A stretch of DNA of 64,000 nucleotides, taken from contig JAPPJZ010000009.1 in assembly GCA_028874365.1 (NCBI GenBank), positions 1 through 64,000 of the forward strand, read 5' to 3'. Positions 32,835-41,886 of the stretch are shown here, in pieces. The position numbers and the translations under genes were made by a program. The notes beneath the pieces were generated by a model. The model made no database searches. It worked only from the letters and a program-made list of their open reading frames with translations, and was not told the origin of the DNA. Numbering within the stretch: position 1 is the first letter of the stretch; each line of letters begins with the position of its first letter. Source of the DNA: Chloroflexota bacterium. Its GTDB lineage: Bacteria; Chloroflexota; Dehalococcoidia; Bin125.

Positions 32835-33302
32835 ATGGCCGGCGTACGAGATCAGCTACGCTCCGACCTTCGCGACGCGATGCGGGCCAAGGATGTGCCG
32901 CGCCGCAATACGATTCGCATGGTCGAGGCGGCGATAAAGAATGTAGAGATCGAGAAGCGCGGCACGGAACTGGCCGAGAGCGACATCCTCGCCATCCTCC
33001 AGCGACAGGTCAAGCAACGCCGAGAGTCGATTGAGCAGTTCACGCAAGGTGGACGAGACGATCTGGCCGAGAAGGAGCGCGTCGAGATCGCCATCATCGA
33101 GGCCTACCTCCCGCAGCAACTTTCGCGGGATGAAGTTGAAGCGCGGGCGCGGTCGGTGATCGAGCAAGTGGGCGCGGCTGGACCCGGCGATCGCGGCAAG
33201 GTGATGGGCATGTTGATGAAGGACCTGCGAGGTCAGGCAGACGGATCGTTGGTCAACTCGGTGGTTGGCGAGCTGCTGGCCGAGGCGGCCGAATCGGAGT
33301 AG
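32835..33302 (+). CDS. yqeY: GatB/YqeY-domain protein
   Basis: A 155-residue helical protein of the YqeY family, related to the tail domain of GatB that contacts tRNA in the amidotransferase. The pattern DLRDAMRAKDVPRRNTIRMVEAAIKNVEIEKR, LQRQVKQRRESIEQF and IEAYLPQQLS is diagnostic. The exact role is unknown in bacteria. It lies upstream of pgpH in the same direction with a 128-bp gap that contains a 7-bp GC hairpin. Confidence 0.93.
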   Translation: MAGVRDQLRSDLRDAMRAKDVPRRNTIRMVEAAIKNVEIEKRGTELAESDILAILQRQVKQRRESIEQFTQGGRDDLAEKERVEIAIIEAYLPQQLSRDEVEARARSVIEQVGAAGPGDRGKVMGMLMKDLRGQADGSLVNSVVGELLAEAAESE

Positions 33303-33430
33303 TCCGAGACCACGACGTGGCTCCGACGCGACCCTAGGTGACGTAACGAGACCTGTACCATTGCAACAGCGGTGGGCGCGGGGCCGTTCTCCGCGCCATA
33401 CGGTCGCGACCATGCTCCAATGATCCTGTA

Positions 33431-35635
33431 ATGAGCCAGCAATCGTATTTCACTCCGTGGCGAGTCGGCGTCTTCGGGGTTGCGCTGGCCATCGGTATCG
33501 TCCTCGCCCTGACTCCGTTCCGACCCGAGCAGGATTTTCCAGCGCTCGGGACCGTCGCCGACCGCGACATCGTCGCGATGGAGGAGACATCGTTCATCAG
33601 CGCGTCGCTCACGGCTGAGGCGCAGGAGGTTGCTCGTTCCGAAGTCGACACCCAGTTCGAGTTCGATCCCGACATTCGTCCGGCCCAGTTGGAGGCTCTA
33701 CGTCTGTACCTCGAAGCGGTAGTGCTCGAGCGGCGGGCACGAAACGCGCCCGTCGCCGTTGATGTTGAATCCTCTGGGCAGTCGACTGAAGACTCGCAGG
33801 GCGAAGCAGAGGCCGAGCCAACGGTCGAGGCGACCGTCATTCCCGGCTCGAAGCTGCCGCAGCGTGATGAGACGTTCCTGCTCGCCGTCTCCGATCCGCT
33901 GTTCGCCAACATCGAGCGTGAGGCGCCAGTGGTGCTCGAGTCGTTGCTGCAAGAGCGGCTCTACGAGGAAGGCCTGGACGAGGCGAGGCTGGGGCTGCAT
34001 GAGCGGATCGACCCGGGCCTCAGCCTGACCGAGACGACACTCATCGCTTCGCTCGTCAGCGTCTATCTGCGGCCGACGATGATCGAATCCGCGGCACTGA
34101 CCGAGTTGGCCCAAGATCGCGCTGCTCGTTCGGTCGCCGGAGTGCCGCGAACTGTGGTCGAAGGCGAGCTCATCGTTCCACGGGGCACGGTGGTCGACGA
34201 CCGTGCCGCGGAGGCGTTGGCTCATCTGACGCCGCGCTCCGCCGGAATCGAAGTCGAGTCGCTCGGCGCGATTGTGATTTTCGGAATCGGCGCTTCCGTC
34301 GTGTTCAGTCTCTACCTGATGGTCTGGCGACCCGTGCAGGCCGCGAGCGATCGACGGCTCATCCTGCTCGCGATGCTGATTCTTTTTTCGGTTGCTGCCG
34401 CCCGAGCGTGGTTCGAGTTCGCTCTGCCAGGCGGAGTCGACGAGTCGCTGGATCTGATGTTGCCCCTAGCGGCCGGGCCGGTGTTGGTGGCGGCGCTGCT
34501 GAGCACGGGTCTCGGCATCACCACGGGGGTCTTGATCTCGTTGTTGGCCGGACTGGCCGCGATCGTGCTGCCCGACTACGGCGTGGTTCCCGGCGGCGCA
34601 CAGGCCCTGAGACCACTGGTGTTCTTCCTCGCCAGTTCGCTCGGAGGCGTGTTTGCCGCTACTCGAGCGCAGGCGCTGGCGCAGTACGGGCTGGCCGGAT
34701 TGGCCGCGGGCGCGGCTGGGTTCCTCGCGGGCGCGGCGATCTGGCTCTTCGATCCTCAGCGAGCCAGCGACCAGCTCGGCTGGCTGGCGCTGGCTGCGCT
34801 GGTCACGGCGGCATTGGTAGCGGTGATCACGATTGGGGCATTTTCGCTGCTGGGCGCGCTGTTCGGCATTACGACGCCGATGCGCCTGCTCGAGTTGGCC
34901 CAGTTACAACGCCCGCTGCTTCGGAGATTGCAGGAAGAGGCGCCGGGTACATTCCATCACTCGCTGCTCGTCGCGACCATGTCCGAACGCGCCGCTGCGC
35001 AGATCGGGGCGGATCCGCTACTTGTCCGTGTCGGCGCGTACTACCACGACATCGGCAAACTCAATCGTCCCACCATGTTCATCGAGAACCAGGAAGGCAC
35101 GAATCCGCATGACGCTCTCGAGCCCAGCGAGAGCGCGCGCCTGATCATTCAGCACGTCACAGCCGGCGAGGACCTCGCTCGTCGCGATCGGCTGCCGCCG
35201 CGGATTCGCGACTTCATCCTGGAACACCACGGCTCGCGCCGAGTCGCATTCTTTTACCGCAAGGCGGCGATGTCCGATCCGCGGGTCGATCCGCGCGATT
35301 ACACCTACCCGGGCCCGCCACCGCAGACGCGGGAGACTGCAATCGTCATGCTGGCCGACAGTTGTGAGGCCGTCGTGAGAGCCAGCGGAGAGCATGAAGC
35401 GGACAGGATCGGCCTGCTGGTTGACGGTGTGTTCGATGAACGGCTGCGCGAGCGCCAGCTCGATCACTGTGACTTGACGTTGAACGAGCTGCGTCAGATC
35501 TCGGCGAGCTTCAAACACACACTCATCGGTGTGCATCATCAGCGCATCGAGTATCCGCCCGCTGCCGAGTCAGAGCTGCGCGCCACCCCGCGCGAGGTGC
35601 CGCGTGGAGAATCGCGGGCCAATCCGGCGCTCTAG
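33431..35635 (+). CDS. pgpH: 7TM-HD phosphohydrolase, PgpH-type c-di-AMP phosphodiesterase
   Basis: A 734-residue protein with the 7TMR-HDED architecture: one N-terminal TM helix (about 12-30), a ~250-residue extracytoplasmic domain, a block of about seven TM helices (280-490) and a cytosolic HD domain (510-700). Metal-binding motifs are FHHSLLVATMSE and YYHDIGKLNRP, then FILEHHG and MLADSCEA. PgpH/YqfF members hydrolyse the second messenger c-di-AMP. This gene often sits near ybeY and era, which are not in this window. The last ~30 residues are polar and variable. Confidence 0.93.
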   Translation: MSQQSYFTPWRVGVFGVALAIGIVLALTPFRPEQDFPALGTVADRDIVAMEETSFISASLTAEAQEVARSEVDTQFEFDPDIRPAQLEALRLYLEAVVLERRARNAPVAVDVESSGQSTEDSQGEAEAEPTVEATVIPGSKLPQRDETFLLAVSDPLFANIEREAPVVLESLLQERLYEEGLDEARLGLHERIDPGLSLTETTLIASLVSVYLRPTMIESAALTELAQDRAARSVAGVPRTVVEGELIVPRGTVVDDRAAEALAHLTPRSAGIEVESLGAIVIFGIGASVVFSLYLMVWRPVQAASDRRLILLAMLILFSVAAARAWFEFALPGGVDESLDLMLPLAAGPVLVAALLSTGLGITTGVLISLLAGLAAIVLPDYGVVPGGAQALRPLVFFLASSLGGVFAATRAQALAQYGLAGLAAGAAGFLAGAAIWLFDPQRASDQLGWLALAALVTAALVAVITIGAFSLLGALFGITTPMRLLELAQLQRPLLRRLQEEAPGTFHHSLLVATMSERAAAQIGADPLLVRVGAYYHDIGKLNRPTMFIENQEGTNPHDALEPSESARLIIQHVTAGEDLARRDRLPPRIRDFILEHHGSRRVAFFYRKAAMSDPRVDPRDYTYPGPPPQTRETAIVMLADSCEAVVRASGEHEADRIGLLVDGVFDERLRERQLDHCDLTLNELRQISASFKHTLIGVHHQRIEYPPAAESELRATPREVPRGESRANPAL

Positions 35636-35693
35636 CTCTGCCTCTGGGTCTGCCGCAACTGGCCGTAACGAGGGTGCGGGATAGCATCGGGAT

Positions 35694-36356
35694 ATGCGAT
35701 TCGCCGTGCTCGTCTTCCCAGGCACCTGGAGCGACTGGGACTGCGTGCATGCGTTGGAAGACGTGGGTCAGACGGCCGAACGCGTCTGGCACAAGGACGG
35801 CTCGCTCGAGGAGTATGACGGCGTCATCCTCCCAGGCGGCTTCTCCTACGGCGACCATCTACGGTGCGGCGCCATCGCGCGTTTCTCGCCGGTCATGTCG
35901 GCACTGGAGCGGTTCTCGGTGACGGGCAAGCCGATCTTCGGGTCCTGCAACGGCTTCCAGATTCTCTGCGAGGCCGGTCTGCTCCCCGGAGTCCTGCAAC
36001 GCAACGCTTCGCTGCAGTTCCGCTGTCAGCCGCAGGAGCTGACCGTCGAGCGTGTGGATACCGGTTTCACCAATGGTTGTCGGAGCGGCCAGATTGTCCA
36101 GCTACCGATCTCTCACGGCGAGGGGCAGTACCTCGCTCCTCCCAGCGTGCTTGACGAGCTTGAGGATGCCGGCCGCGTGGTCTTCCGCTACGCGGGCGAG
36201 AATCCGAATGGTTCCCTACGAGACATTGCCGGAATCATCAATCCGATGGGCAACGTCCTGGGTATGATGCCTCACCCTGAGCGCGCCTCCGATGCATTGC
36301 TCGGCGGGACCGATGGCAACTACATCTGGCAATCGATCATCGAGCGCTGGGGCTGA
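35694..36356 (+). CDS. purQ: FGAM synthase glutaminase subunit
   Basis: Class I glutamine amidotransferase that feeds ammonia to PurL. The 220-residue protein begins MRFAVLVFPGTWSDWD and carries the PGGFSYGDHLRCGAIA loop, the nucleophile Cys in FGSCNGFQILCEAG, and the His-Glu pair in MMPHPERA. It is 1 nt from purL. The third subunit of this complex type, PurS, is not seen in the window. Confidence 0.96.
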   Translation: MRFAVLVFPGTWSDWDCVHALEDVGQTAERVWHKDGSLEEYDGVILPGGFSYGDHLRCGAIARFSPVMSALERFSVTGKPIFGSCNGFQILCEAGLLPGVLQRNASLQFRCQPQELTVERVDTGFTNGCRSGQIVQLPISHGEGQYLAPPSVLDELEDAGRVVFRYAGENPNGSLRDIAGIINPMGNVLGMMPHPERASDALLGGTDGNYIWQSIIERWG

Positions 36357-36357
36357 C

Positions 36358-38607
36358 GTGAGCAGCTATCCCGCACCTTCCGATGCGCCGTCGGCTGAAG
36401 TCGACGCCGATGTGCTGGCGCAAATCGCGCTCAGCCGGGACGAGTACGAGCGCGCGTGCGACATGCTCGGCCGGGCGCCGTCCGACGTCGAACTTGGGAT
36501 GATTGGGGCGCTTTGGAGCGAGCACTGCGGCTATAAGCACTCGCGGCCCCTGTTCCATCACTTCCCAACCGATGACGAGCGCATTCTGACCAAACTGGGC
36601 GACGAGAACGCCGGCGCCATCGACATCGGCGACGGCTGGGTCGCGGTGATGAAGATCGAGTCTCACAATCATCCATCGGCGATTGAGCCGTATGAGGGCG
36701 CTGCGACCGGCGTCGGAGGGATCGTGCGCGACATCTTCGCGATGGGCGCACAACCGATCGCGTTGCTCGACTCCCTGCGCTTTGGGCCGCTGGAAGACCG
36801 GCGCAACCGACGCCTGTGCGTGGGCGTCGTCGCCGGTATTGGCGGATATGGGAATTGCCTCGGTATCCCGACTGTCGGAGGTGAGCTCGTGATCGGCGAC
36901 GCCTATGGCGGCAATCCGCTGGTCAACGCGATGTGTCTGGGAATTGCGCCTCGCGGATCGTTGATATCGGCGACCGCCGGTCCACCGGGGACACAGCTCA
37001 TGATCGTCGGCGCGGACACCGGTCGCGACGGATTGCACGGCGCGACGTTCGCCTCGGTCGAGCTGGACGAATCGTCCGCCGAACGCCGTCCGGCGGTTCA
37101 GGTTGGCAATCCGTTCCTGGAGAAATCGCTGATGGATGCCTGTGTCGGTCTCGTCCGTGAGCATCGCGATTGGCTGGAAGGCCTGCAGGACTGTGGCGCC
37201 GCCGGGATTACCTCATCGACCGTCGAGATGGCCGAACGGGCCAACGCCGGAATCCGGATTCAGACGCAGCGTGTGCCACGCCGCGAGTCGGGCATGACGC
37301 CGTACGAAGTGATGCTTTCGGAGTCGCAGGAGCGGATGATAGCCGCGGTCAAACCCGCCCACGTCTCCGACGTTGAGGACTGGTTCGAGCACTGGGATCT
37401 GCACGCCGAAGTAATCGGAGAAGTGACCGACGACGGGATTGCGCGCGTCTTCGACGGCGAGCTGGAAGTCGCTGCTGCGCCGGTGTCGCTACTCACCGGT
37501 GCGCCGGCCTACACGCCCGATGCCGAGCGCGATGCTGAGGCAGCAGCGCGGTCCGATTGGGATCCTGGTTCACTTCCCGACCTGGACCCAGCGGACGCGA
37601 GCGAGGCACTACTCAAGCTGCTCGCCTCGCCTAACATTGCTTCCAAGCGCTGGGTTTACCGGCAGTATGACCACATGGTCGGCACCAACACTGTGGTAGT
37701 GCCGGGTTCGGACGCTGCAGTGCTGCGCATTCGCGGGATCGAGCAGGGGCTCGCGGTCTGCACCGACGGTCCCGGCCGCGCCGTCGAACTCGATCCGTAT
37801 GCGGGCTCCGCTCGCGCCGTCGCCGAGGCGGCGAGGAACGTCGCATGTACGGGGGCTCGACCGATCGCCGTTACCGATTGCCTTAACTTCGCCAACCCGG
37901 AGCGCGCATCGATCTACTATCAGCTCAGCGAGTCGATTCGAGGCATGGGCGACGCTTGCCGGGCATTCGGCACGCCGGTCGTTTCGGGCAATGCCAGTCT
38001 CTACAACGAGTCGGAGGACGGCCCGGTCACACCGACGCCGGTCGTCGGCATGCTGGGCATCATCTCTGACGTGACCAAGGCCGTGCGGATGGCATTCCAG
38101 GACGAAGGCGACGAGATTTGGCTGCTCGGTGGGAGCCTGGAGCAGGATGTCTCGACGCTCGGCGGCGGGGAGTACCTGGCAGTTCTCCACGGCAAGTCGG
38201 CGGGGCCGATTGCGATCGATCTCGATGCCGAAGCTGCGCTGGTCGACGTACTCGTCGAGCTGGCCGAGTCCGGCCTGCTCAAGTCCGCCCACGACTGCTC
38301 GGACGGCGGTCTCGCCGTCGCGATTGCGGAATCAGCGATTGCCGGAGAGATCGGCGCGCAGGCGGAGGCCGCGGTCAGCGGTCGGCTCGATGCGACGCTA
38401 TTCGGGGAAGCCGGCGCCCGAGCGATTGTCAGTGCGGGCCCGACATCCGGGTCGGACCTGGTGGAGACTGCTGCGAGGCTCGGGGCAGTTGCTGTGAGGT
38501 TGGGGTCCGTAGGTGGCGATCGCCTGAAGATTGGCGAGGTTGACCTGCCGCTTCAAGATGCAGCCGATGCGTGGAACTCAAGCCTGCCGAACCTGCTGGA
38601 CGGCTAG
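36358..38607 (+). CDS. purL: FGAM synthase large subunit (small PurL type)
   Basis: ATP-dependent amidation of FGAR to FGAM. The 749-residue protein is the short PurL form that needs separate PurQ and PurS. Motifs: GALWSEHCGYKHSRPL, KIESHNHPSAIEPYEGAATGVGGIVRDI, DCGAAGITSS, VTDCLNFANPER and AHDCSDGGLAVAIAES. I use the GTG at 36358, 1 nt after the purQ stop. The longer frame that starts inside purQ is not supported by homology. Its end overlaps the convergent CoA transferase stop by 4 bp (CTAG). Confidence 0.96.
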   Translation: MSSYPAPSDAPSAEVDADVLAQIALSRDEYERACDMLGRAPSDVELGMIGALWSEHCGYKHSRPLFHHFPTDDERILTKLGDENAGAIDIGDGWVAVMKIESHNHPSAIEPYEGAATGVGGIVRDIFAMGAQPIALLDSLRFGPLEDRRNRRLCVGVVAGIGGYGNCLGIPTVGGELVIGDAYGGNPLVNAMCLGIAPRGSLISATAGPPGTQLMIVGADTGRDGLHGATFASVELDESSAERRPAVQVGNPFLEKSLMDACVGLVREHRDWLEGLQDCGAAGITSSTVEMAERANAGIRIQTQRVPRRESGMTPYEVMLSESQERMIAAVKPAHVSDVEDWFEHWDLHAEVIGEVTDDGIARVFDGELEVAAAPVSLLTGAPAYTPDAERDAEAAARSDWDPGSLPDLDPADASEALLKLLASPNIASKRWVYRQYDHMVGTNTVVVPGSDAAVLRIRGIEQGLAVCTDGPGRAVELDPYAGSARAVAEAARNVACTGARPIAVTDCLNFANPERASIYYQLSESIRGMGDACRAFGTPVVSGNASLYNESEDGPVTPTPVVGMLGIISDVTKAVRMAFQDEGDEIWLLGGSLEQDVSTLGGGEYLAVLHGKSAGPIAIDLDAEAALVDVLVELAESGLLKSAHDCSDGGLAVAIAESAIAGEIGAQAEAAVSGRLDATLFGEAGARAIVSAGPTSGSDLVETAARLGAVAVRLGSVGGDRLKIGEVDLPLQDAADAWNSSLPNLLDG

Positions 38608-39827
38608 TCTCCGGCGGCTGCCGAGCCCTGGCGTTTGACTGCCGTCACGCCGCTGTCGTGCAGGCGTTCGATGTCGGGCCAGTCGTAACCCAGATTGAGC
38701 AGTTCGAGTTCGGTGTCCTGCCCCAGTTCCGGCGCTGAGGAGCGGACGTGGGTCTTGGTCTCGCTAAAGCTGACCGGGATACCGACCACGCGGTTGTGCT
38801 CGAAGTGAGGATGCGCAGCCTCCTGCAGGTAGCCGTTGAGCCAGAAGTGATTGTCGTTGGCGACCTCCTCGTAGTCGTAGACCGGTCCGCAGGGAATGCG
38901 GGCGGCGATCAGGCGGGAGAGCCAATCGTCTCGAGTGCGCTTGGCAAACGTCTGCTCGAGTTCGCTGCGTAGCCATTCCTCGTTGTCGCGGCGCTGGAAG
39001 GGGTCGGTGGAGCGCTCGTCGTTGAGCAGGTCGGGACGTTCCAGCGCCTCGCAAAGCGGCGCCCAGCTCTTGGGGTCAAGCAGGCCCATGGTGAACCATT
39101 TGCCGTCGCCGGCCTGGTACCAGCTGAATGTTGCCGAGAACGAGCGGCCGGGCTTAAGAATTGGTTGATAGTCGCTGTGCAGGTAGGCCTGCAGGGAGAG
39201 CGCCTGCAGGGTCAGCATCGCACCGAGCTGGGATACGTCGATTTTCTGGCCGACGCCGTGCTGCGCCCGCGCGAAGAGTGCCGTCACGATGCCGTAGGCG
39301 AAGAGCAGCGAGCCAGTCTGGTCTGCGAGACCCCATGGCGCGGTGATCGGCCGCTCCCCGGGTCCGCCGCCGAGCGCGATCATTGCGCCCGACATGCCCT
39401 GGGCGACCACGTCGAAGGAGCCGCGCGTGGCCCACTCGCCCTCGGGCCCGAAACCGGAGTTGGTCGCGTAGATTAGCTGTGGATTGACTTGCTTGAGGTC
39501 GTCGTAGCCGAGGCCGATCGAGTCGAGATAGCCGGGGCGGAAGTTCTCGGTGAGGACGTCGGCATCCTCGATCAGCTTGTGCACGACCTCGATTGCGCCG
39601 TCCGCGCGGAGGTCGAGCGTCATCGAGCGCTTGCCCCGGTTGAGTGCCTCGAAATAGGAGCAGAATCCGTCGGCGCCTACGCCTAGCTGTCGGCCGGGGT
39701 CCCCGTTGCCGGGCATCTCGACCTTGAGGACATCGGCGCCCATGTCGGCGAGCATGGCCGTGGCGTGGGGTCCGTTCTGGTATCGGGTGAAGTCGACGAC
39801 GCGGATTCCTTCGAGGGGGGCGGGCAT
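38604..39827 (-). CDS. Class III CoA transferase (CaiB/BaiF family)
   Basis: Transfers CoA between acyl-CoA donors and free acids by an Asp-linked anhydride. The 407-residue protein begins PLEGIRVVDFTRYQNGPHATAMLADMGADVLKVE, the family opening. It has the region of the catalytic Asp in RGSFDVVAQGMSG, and the DYEEVANDNHFWLNGYL block. I chose the ATG at 39827 because GGAGG is 9 nt upstream; the ATG at 39836 abuts that GGAGG. It is divergent from a class I CoA-transferase pair at 39902. The acid substrate cannot be told from sequence. Confidence 0.92.
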   Translation of the reverse strand: MPAPLEGIRVVDFTRYQNGPHATAMLADMGADVLKVEMPGNGDPGRQLGVGADGFCSYFEALNRGKRSMTLDLRADGAIEVVHKLIEDADVLTENFRPGYLDSIGLGYDDLKQVNPQLIYATNSGFGPEGEWATRGSFDVVAQGMSGAMIALGGGPGERPITAPWGLADQTGSLLFAYGIVTALFARAQHGVGQKIDVSQLGAMLTLQALSLQAYLHSDYQPILKPGRSFSATFSWYQAGDGKWFTMGLLDPKSWAPLCEALERPDLLNDERSTDPFQRRDNEEWLRSELEQTFAKRTRDDWLSRLIAARIPCGPVYDYEEVANDNHFWLNGYLQEAAHPHFEHNRVVGIPVSFSETKTHVRSSAPELGQDTELELLNLGYDWPDIERLHDSGVTAVKRQGSAAAGD

Positions 39828-39901
39828 GATGGGCATCCTCCGGGCGTGAGAGCCAGATGTGAGCAAGATATCTGATGAGACGCTGGCAGTAGGATCGGCG
39901 C

Positions 39902-40594
39902 ATGCAGGCCGAGGTCTTCGACACGCCGGACTCAGCCGTCGCCGACATCCCGGACGGCGCGACGATCCTGGTTGGCGGGTTCGTCTCCGCGGGGACTCCG
40001 TCCAATCTGATTCTGGCGTTGAAGCGCAGCGGACAGACTGGGCTGACCGCGGTCGCGAACAACATTGGGCTCGGCGACCTACTCGACGAACTGTGCGAGG
40101 ATCGCCAACTGGCCAAGGTGATCGCGACATTCGCCATCCGCGCATCGGGTACGCGGTCTTCGCGTTTCGAGGCTCAGTACCGGGCGGGCGAGGCCGAGTT
40201 GGAACTGGTGCCCCAGGGCACGCTGATCGAGCGTCTTCGAGCGGGAGGCGCGGGGCTCGGAGGGGTGCTGACCAGGACGGGTCTGGGGACGATGATGGCC
40301 GAGGGCAAGCAAGTCCTCGAACTTGACGGCGATCGGTGGCTGCTTGAGCGCCCACTGCGCGGCGATGTCGCTCTGCTCAAGGCCTGGCGCGGCGACCGTC
40401 ACGGGAATCTGCAGTATCGACTGGCCGGGCTGAACTTTAATCCCGTCATGGCCACGGCGGCCGACCTGGTGATTGCCGAAGTAGAGCAGATCGTGGAGCC
40501 TGGCGAGATTCCTCCGGGGTCCGTTGGAACACCGGGGATCTACGTTGATCGGCTTGTTGAGTGCGAGCCGGTACCGGTGCGCTGGGACGGCTGA
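39902..40594 (+). CDS. Class I CoA transferase, alpha subunit (SCOT type)
   Basis: A 230-residue subunit A of a 3-oxoacid (succinyl-CoA:acetoacetate-like) CoA transferase. Family features: the IPDGATILVGGFVSAGTPSNLI glycine-rich opening, ANNIGLGDLLDELCED, QGTLIERLRAGGAGLGGVLTRTGLGT, and FNPVMATAADLVIAEVE near the end. The beta subunit gene starts 2 nt after its stop, so they form one complex. Predicted cytosolic. Likely role is activation or recycling of short-chain 3-oxoacids. Exact substrate not determinable. Confidence 0.93.
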   Translation: MQAEVFDTPDSAVADIPDGATILVGGFVSAGTPSNLILALKRSGQTGLTAVANNIGLGDLLDELCEDRQLAKVIATFAIRASGTRSSRFEAQYRAGEAELELVPQGTLIERLRAGGAGLGGVLTRTGLGTMMAEGKQVLELDGDRWLLERPLRGDVALLKAWRGDRHGNLQYRLAGLNFNPVMATAADLVIAEVEQIVEPGEIPPGSVGTPGIYVDRLVECEPVPVRWDG

Positions 40595-40596
40595 CC

Positions 40597-41271
40597 GTGG
40601 CAGATCGAACACCGCCCACGGGCCTGAGCCGTGAACTGATTGCGCTGCGGGCAGCTCAAGAACTTGAGCCGGGATCGGTCGTCAACCTCGGCATCGGACT
40701 GCCGACGCTGGTCGCGGGATTCGTGGATCCGAGCGACGAGATTCTCTTCCAGGCCGAGAACGGCATTCTCGGCTACTCAGGCATCTCAGATTCAGAGTTC
40801 GATTCCGACTTGATCAACGCGGGTGGTCAGCCAGTGGACCTCGTCCCGGGCGCCAGCTTCTTCGATACCGCCGACTCGTTTGCCATGATTCGCGGGGGCC
40901 ATATCGACGCCGCCGTGCTCGGCGGCCTGCAAGTCTCCGCCCAGGGAGACCTCGCCAACTGGTACGTCCCGGCACGCGGAGGCGGCAGCGTTGGCGGGGC
41001 GATGGATCTTGCCGTCGGGGCGCGCAAGCTGATCGTCGCGATGGCGCACGTGACGCGCGAGGGTGAGTCTCGGATCGTCGAGGCCTGCAATTATCCGCTG
41101 ACGGCGGAGCGCTGTGTGGACGTGATTGTCACTGATCTGGCCGTGATCGATGTGACTGAACATGGGCTGATTTTGCGTGAGCGGGCGCCTGGGATATCAG
41201 AGGCTGTCGTCGAGGAGTGGACCGATGCACCGTTGATCATTCCCGATGACGTGCCGGAGATGTCACTCTGA
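40597..41271 (+). CDS. Class I CoA transferase, beta subunit (SCOT type)
   Basis: A 224-residue catalytic subunit B. The nucleophile is Glu54 in FQAENGILGYSG, the class I signature. Other family features are VVNLGIGLPTLVAGF near the start, DAAVLGGLQVSAQGDLANWYVPA and GVGGAMDLAVGARK-like text (here SVGGAMDLAVGARK). The GTG at 40597 is preferred over the earlier in-frame GTG inside the alpha subunit. It is followed 57 nt later by a ferredoxin-type gene on the same strand. Confidence 0.93.
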   Translation: MADRTPPTGLSRELIALRAAQELEPGSVVNLGIGLPTLVAGFVDPSDEILFQAENGILGYSGISDSEFDSDLINAGGQPVDLVPGASFFDTADSFAMIRGGHIDAAVLGGLQVSAQGDLANWYVPARGGGSVGGAMDLAVGARKLIVAMAHVTREGESRIVEACNYPLTAERCVDVIVTDLAVIDVTEHGLILRERAPGISEAVVEEWTDAPLIIPDDVPEMSL

Positions 41272-41328
41272 GCGGATGGCGCTGTGCGCTATCCTGATTC
41301 AGAAGCGCTGCAACACAGGGAGCGGACC

Positions 41329-41874
41329 ATGCGTGGTGTGTTCAAGGTCATGGGTCGGGGCGCCCAGATATTGAAGCGTGGGCCGGTCACGGTTCACTAT
41401 CCATACGAGAAGAAGCAGCTGCCCAAGCGCGCGCGGACCTTTCCCTACCTTATCTGGAACCACCAGCTTGAGGAGCCCAACTGCACCGGATGCGGCAAGT
41501 GCGCCGCGGCCTGCCCGGTCGACTGCATGACGACGACGCTGATGAAGAATCCGGCCAGCGCGGCGGGCAAGAGCAACCACAAGTCGGTGATTGACGACTT
41601 CTACATCGACTTCGGCCGCTGCATGCGCTGCAACATCTGCGTCGAGGTCTGCCCGTTCGACGCGATCGCCATGCTTCCGCTGTGGGAGGGCCACGAGCAG
41701 ACCAAGTACGACCGCCGAGAATTGGTCATGGACCTTGACGACCTGCTCGCCCCCAGCCGCGCCGATGAGCATCTGCCGTTCTGGATTCCCGAGACGATCC
41801 TCGCCAAGACGGAGAAAGAGCGAGTCGGCCGCAAAGAGTTCGCGGCGCAGCTCGTCTCCGGCGAGGACGAGTAG
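41329..41874 (+). CDS. NuoI-like 2[4Fe-4S] ferredoxin
   Basis: A 181-residue protein with two 4Fe-4S motifs, CTGCGKCAAACPVDC (from Cys52) and CMRCNICVEVCPFDA (from Cys98), and a NuoI-style N-terminus GPVTVHYPYEKKQLPKRARTF. This matches the NADH dehydrogenase subunit I family, but no other nuo genes are nearby, so it may be an orphan subunit or a ferredoxin for a dehydrogenase. The ATG at 41329 has GGGAG upstream. It lies behind the CoA transferase pair and convergent with the SDR array. Confidence 0.88.
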   Translation: MRGVFKVMGRGAQILKRGPVTVHYPYEKKQLPKRARTFPYLIWNHQLEEPNCTGCGKCAAACPVDCMTTTLMKNPASAAGKSNHKSVIDDFYIDFGRCMRCNICVEVCPFDAIAMLPLWEGHEQTKYDRRELVMDLDDLLAPSRADEHLPFWIPETILAKTEKERVGRKEFAAQLVSGEDE

Positions 41875-41886
41875 ACCGGGCCTCAC

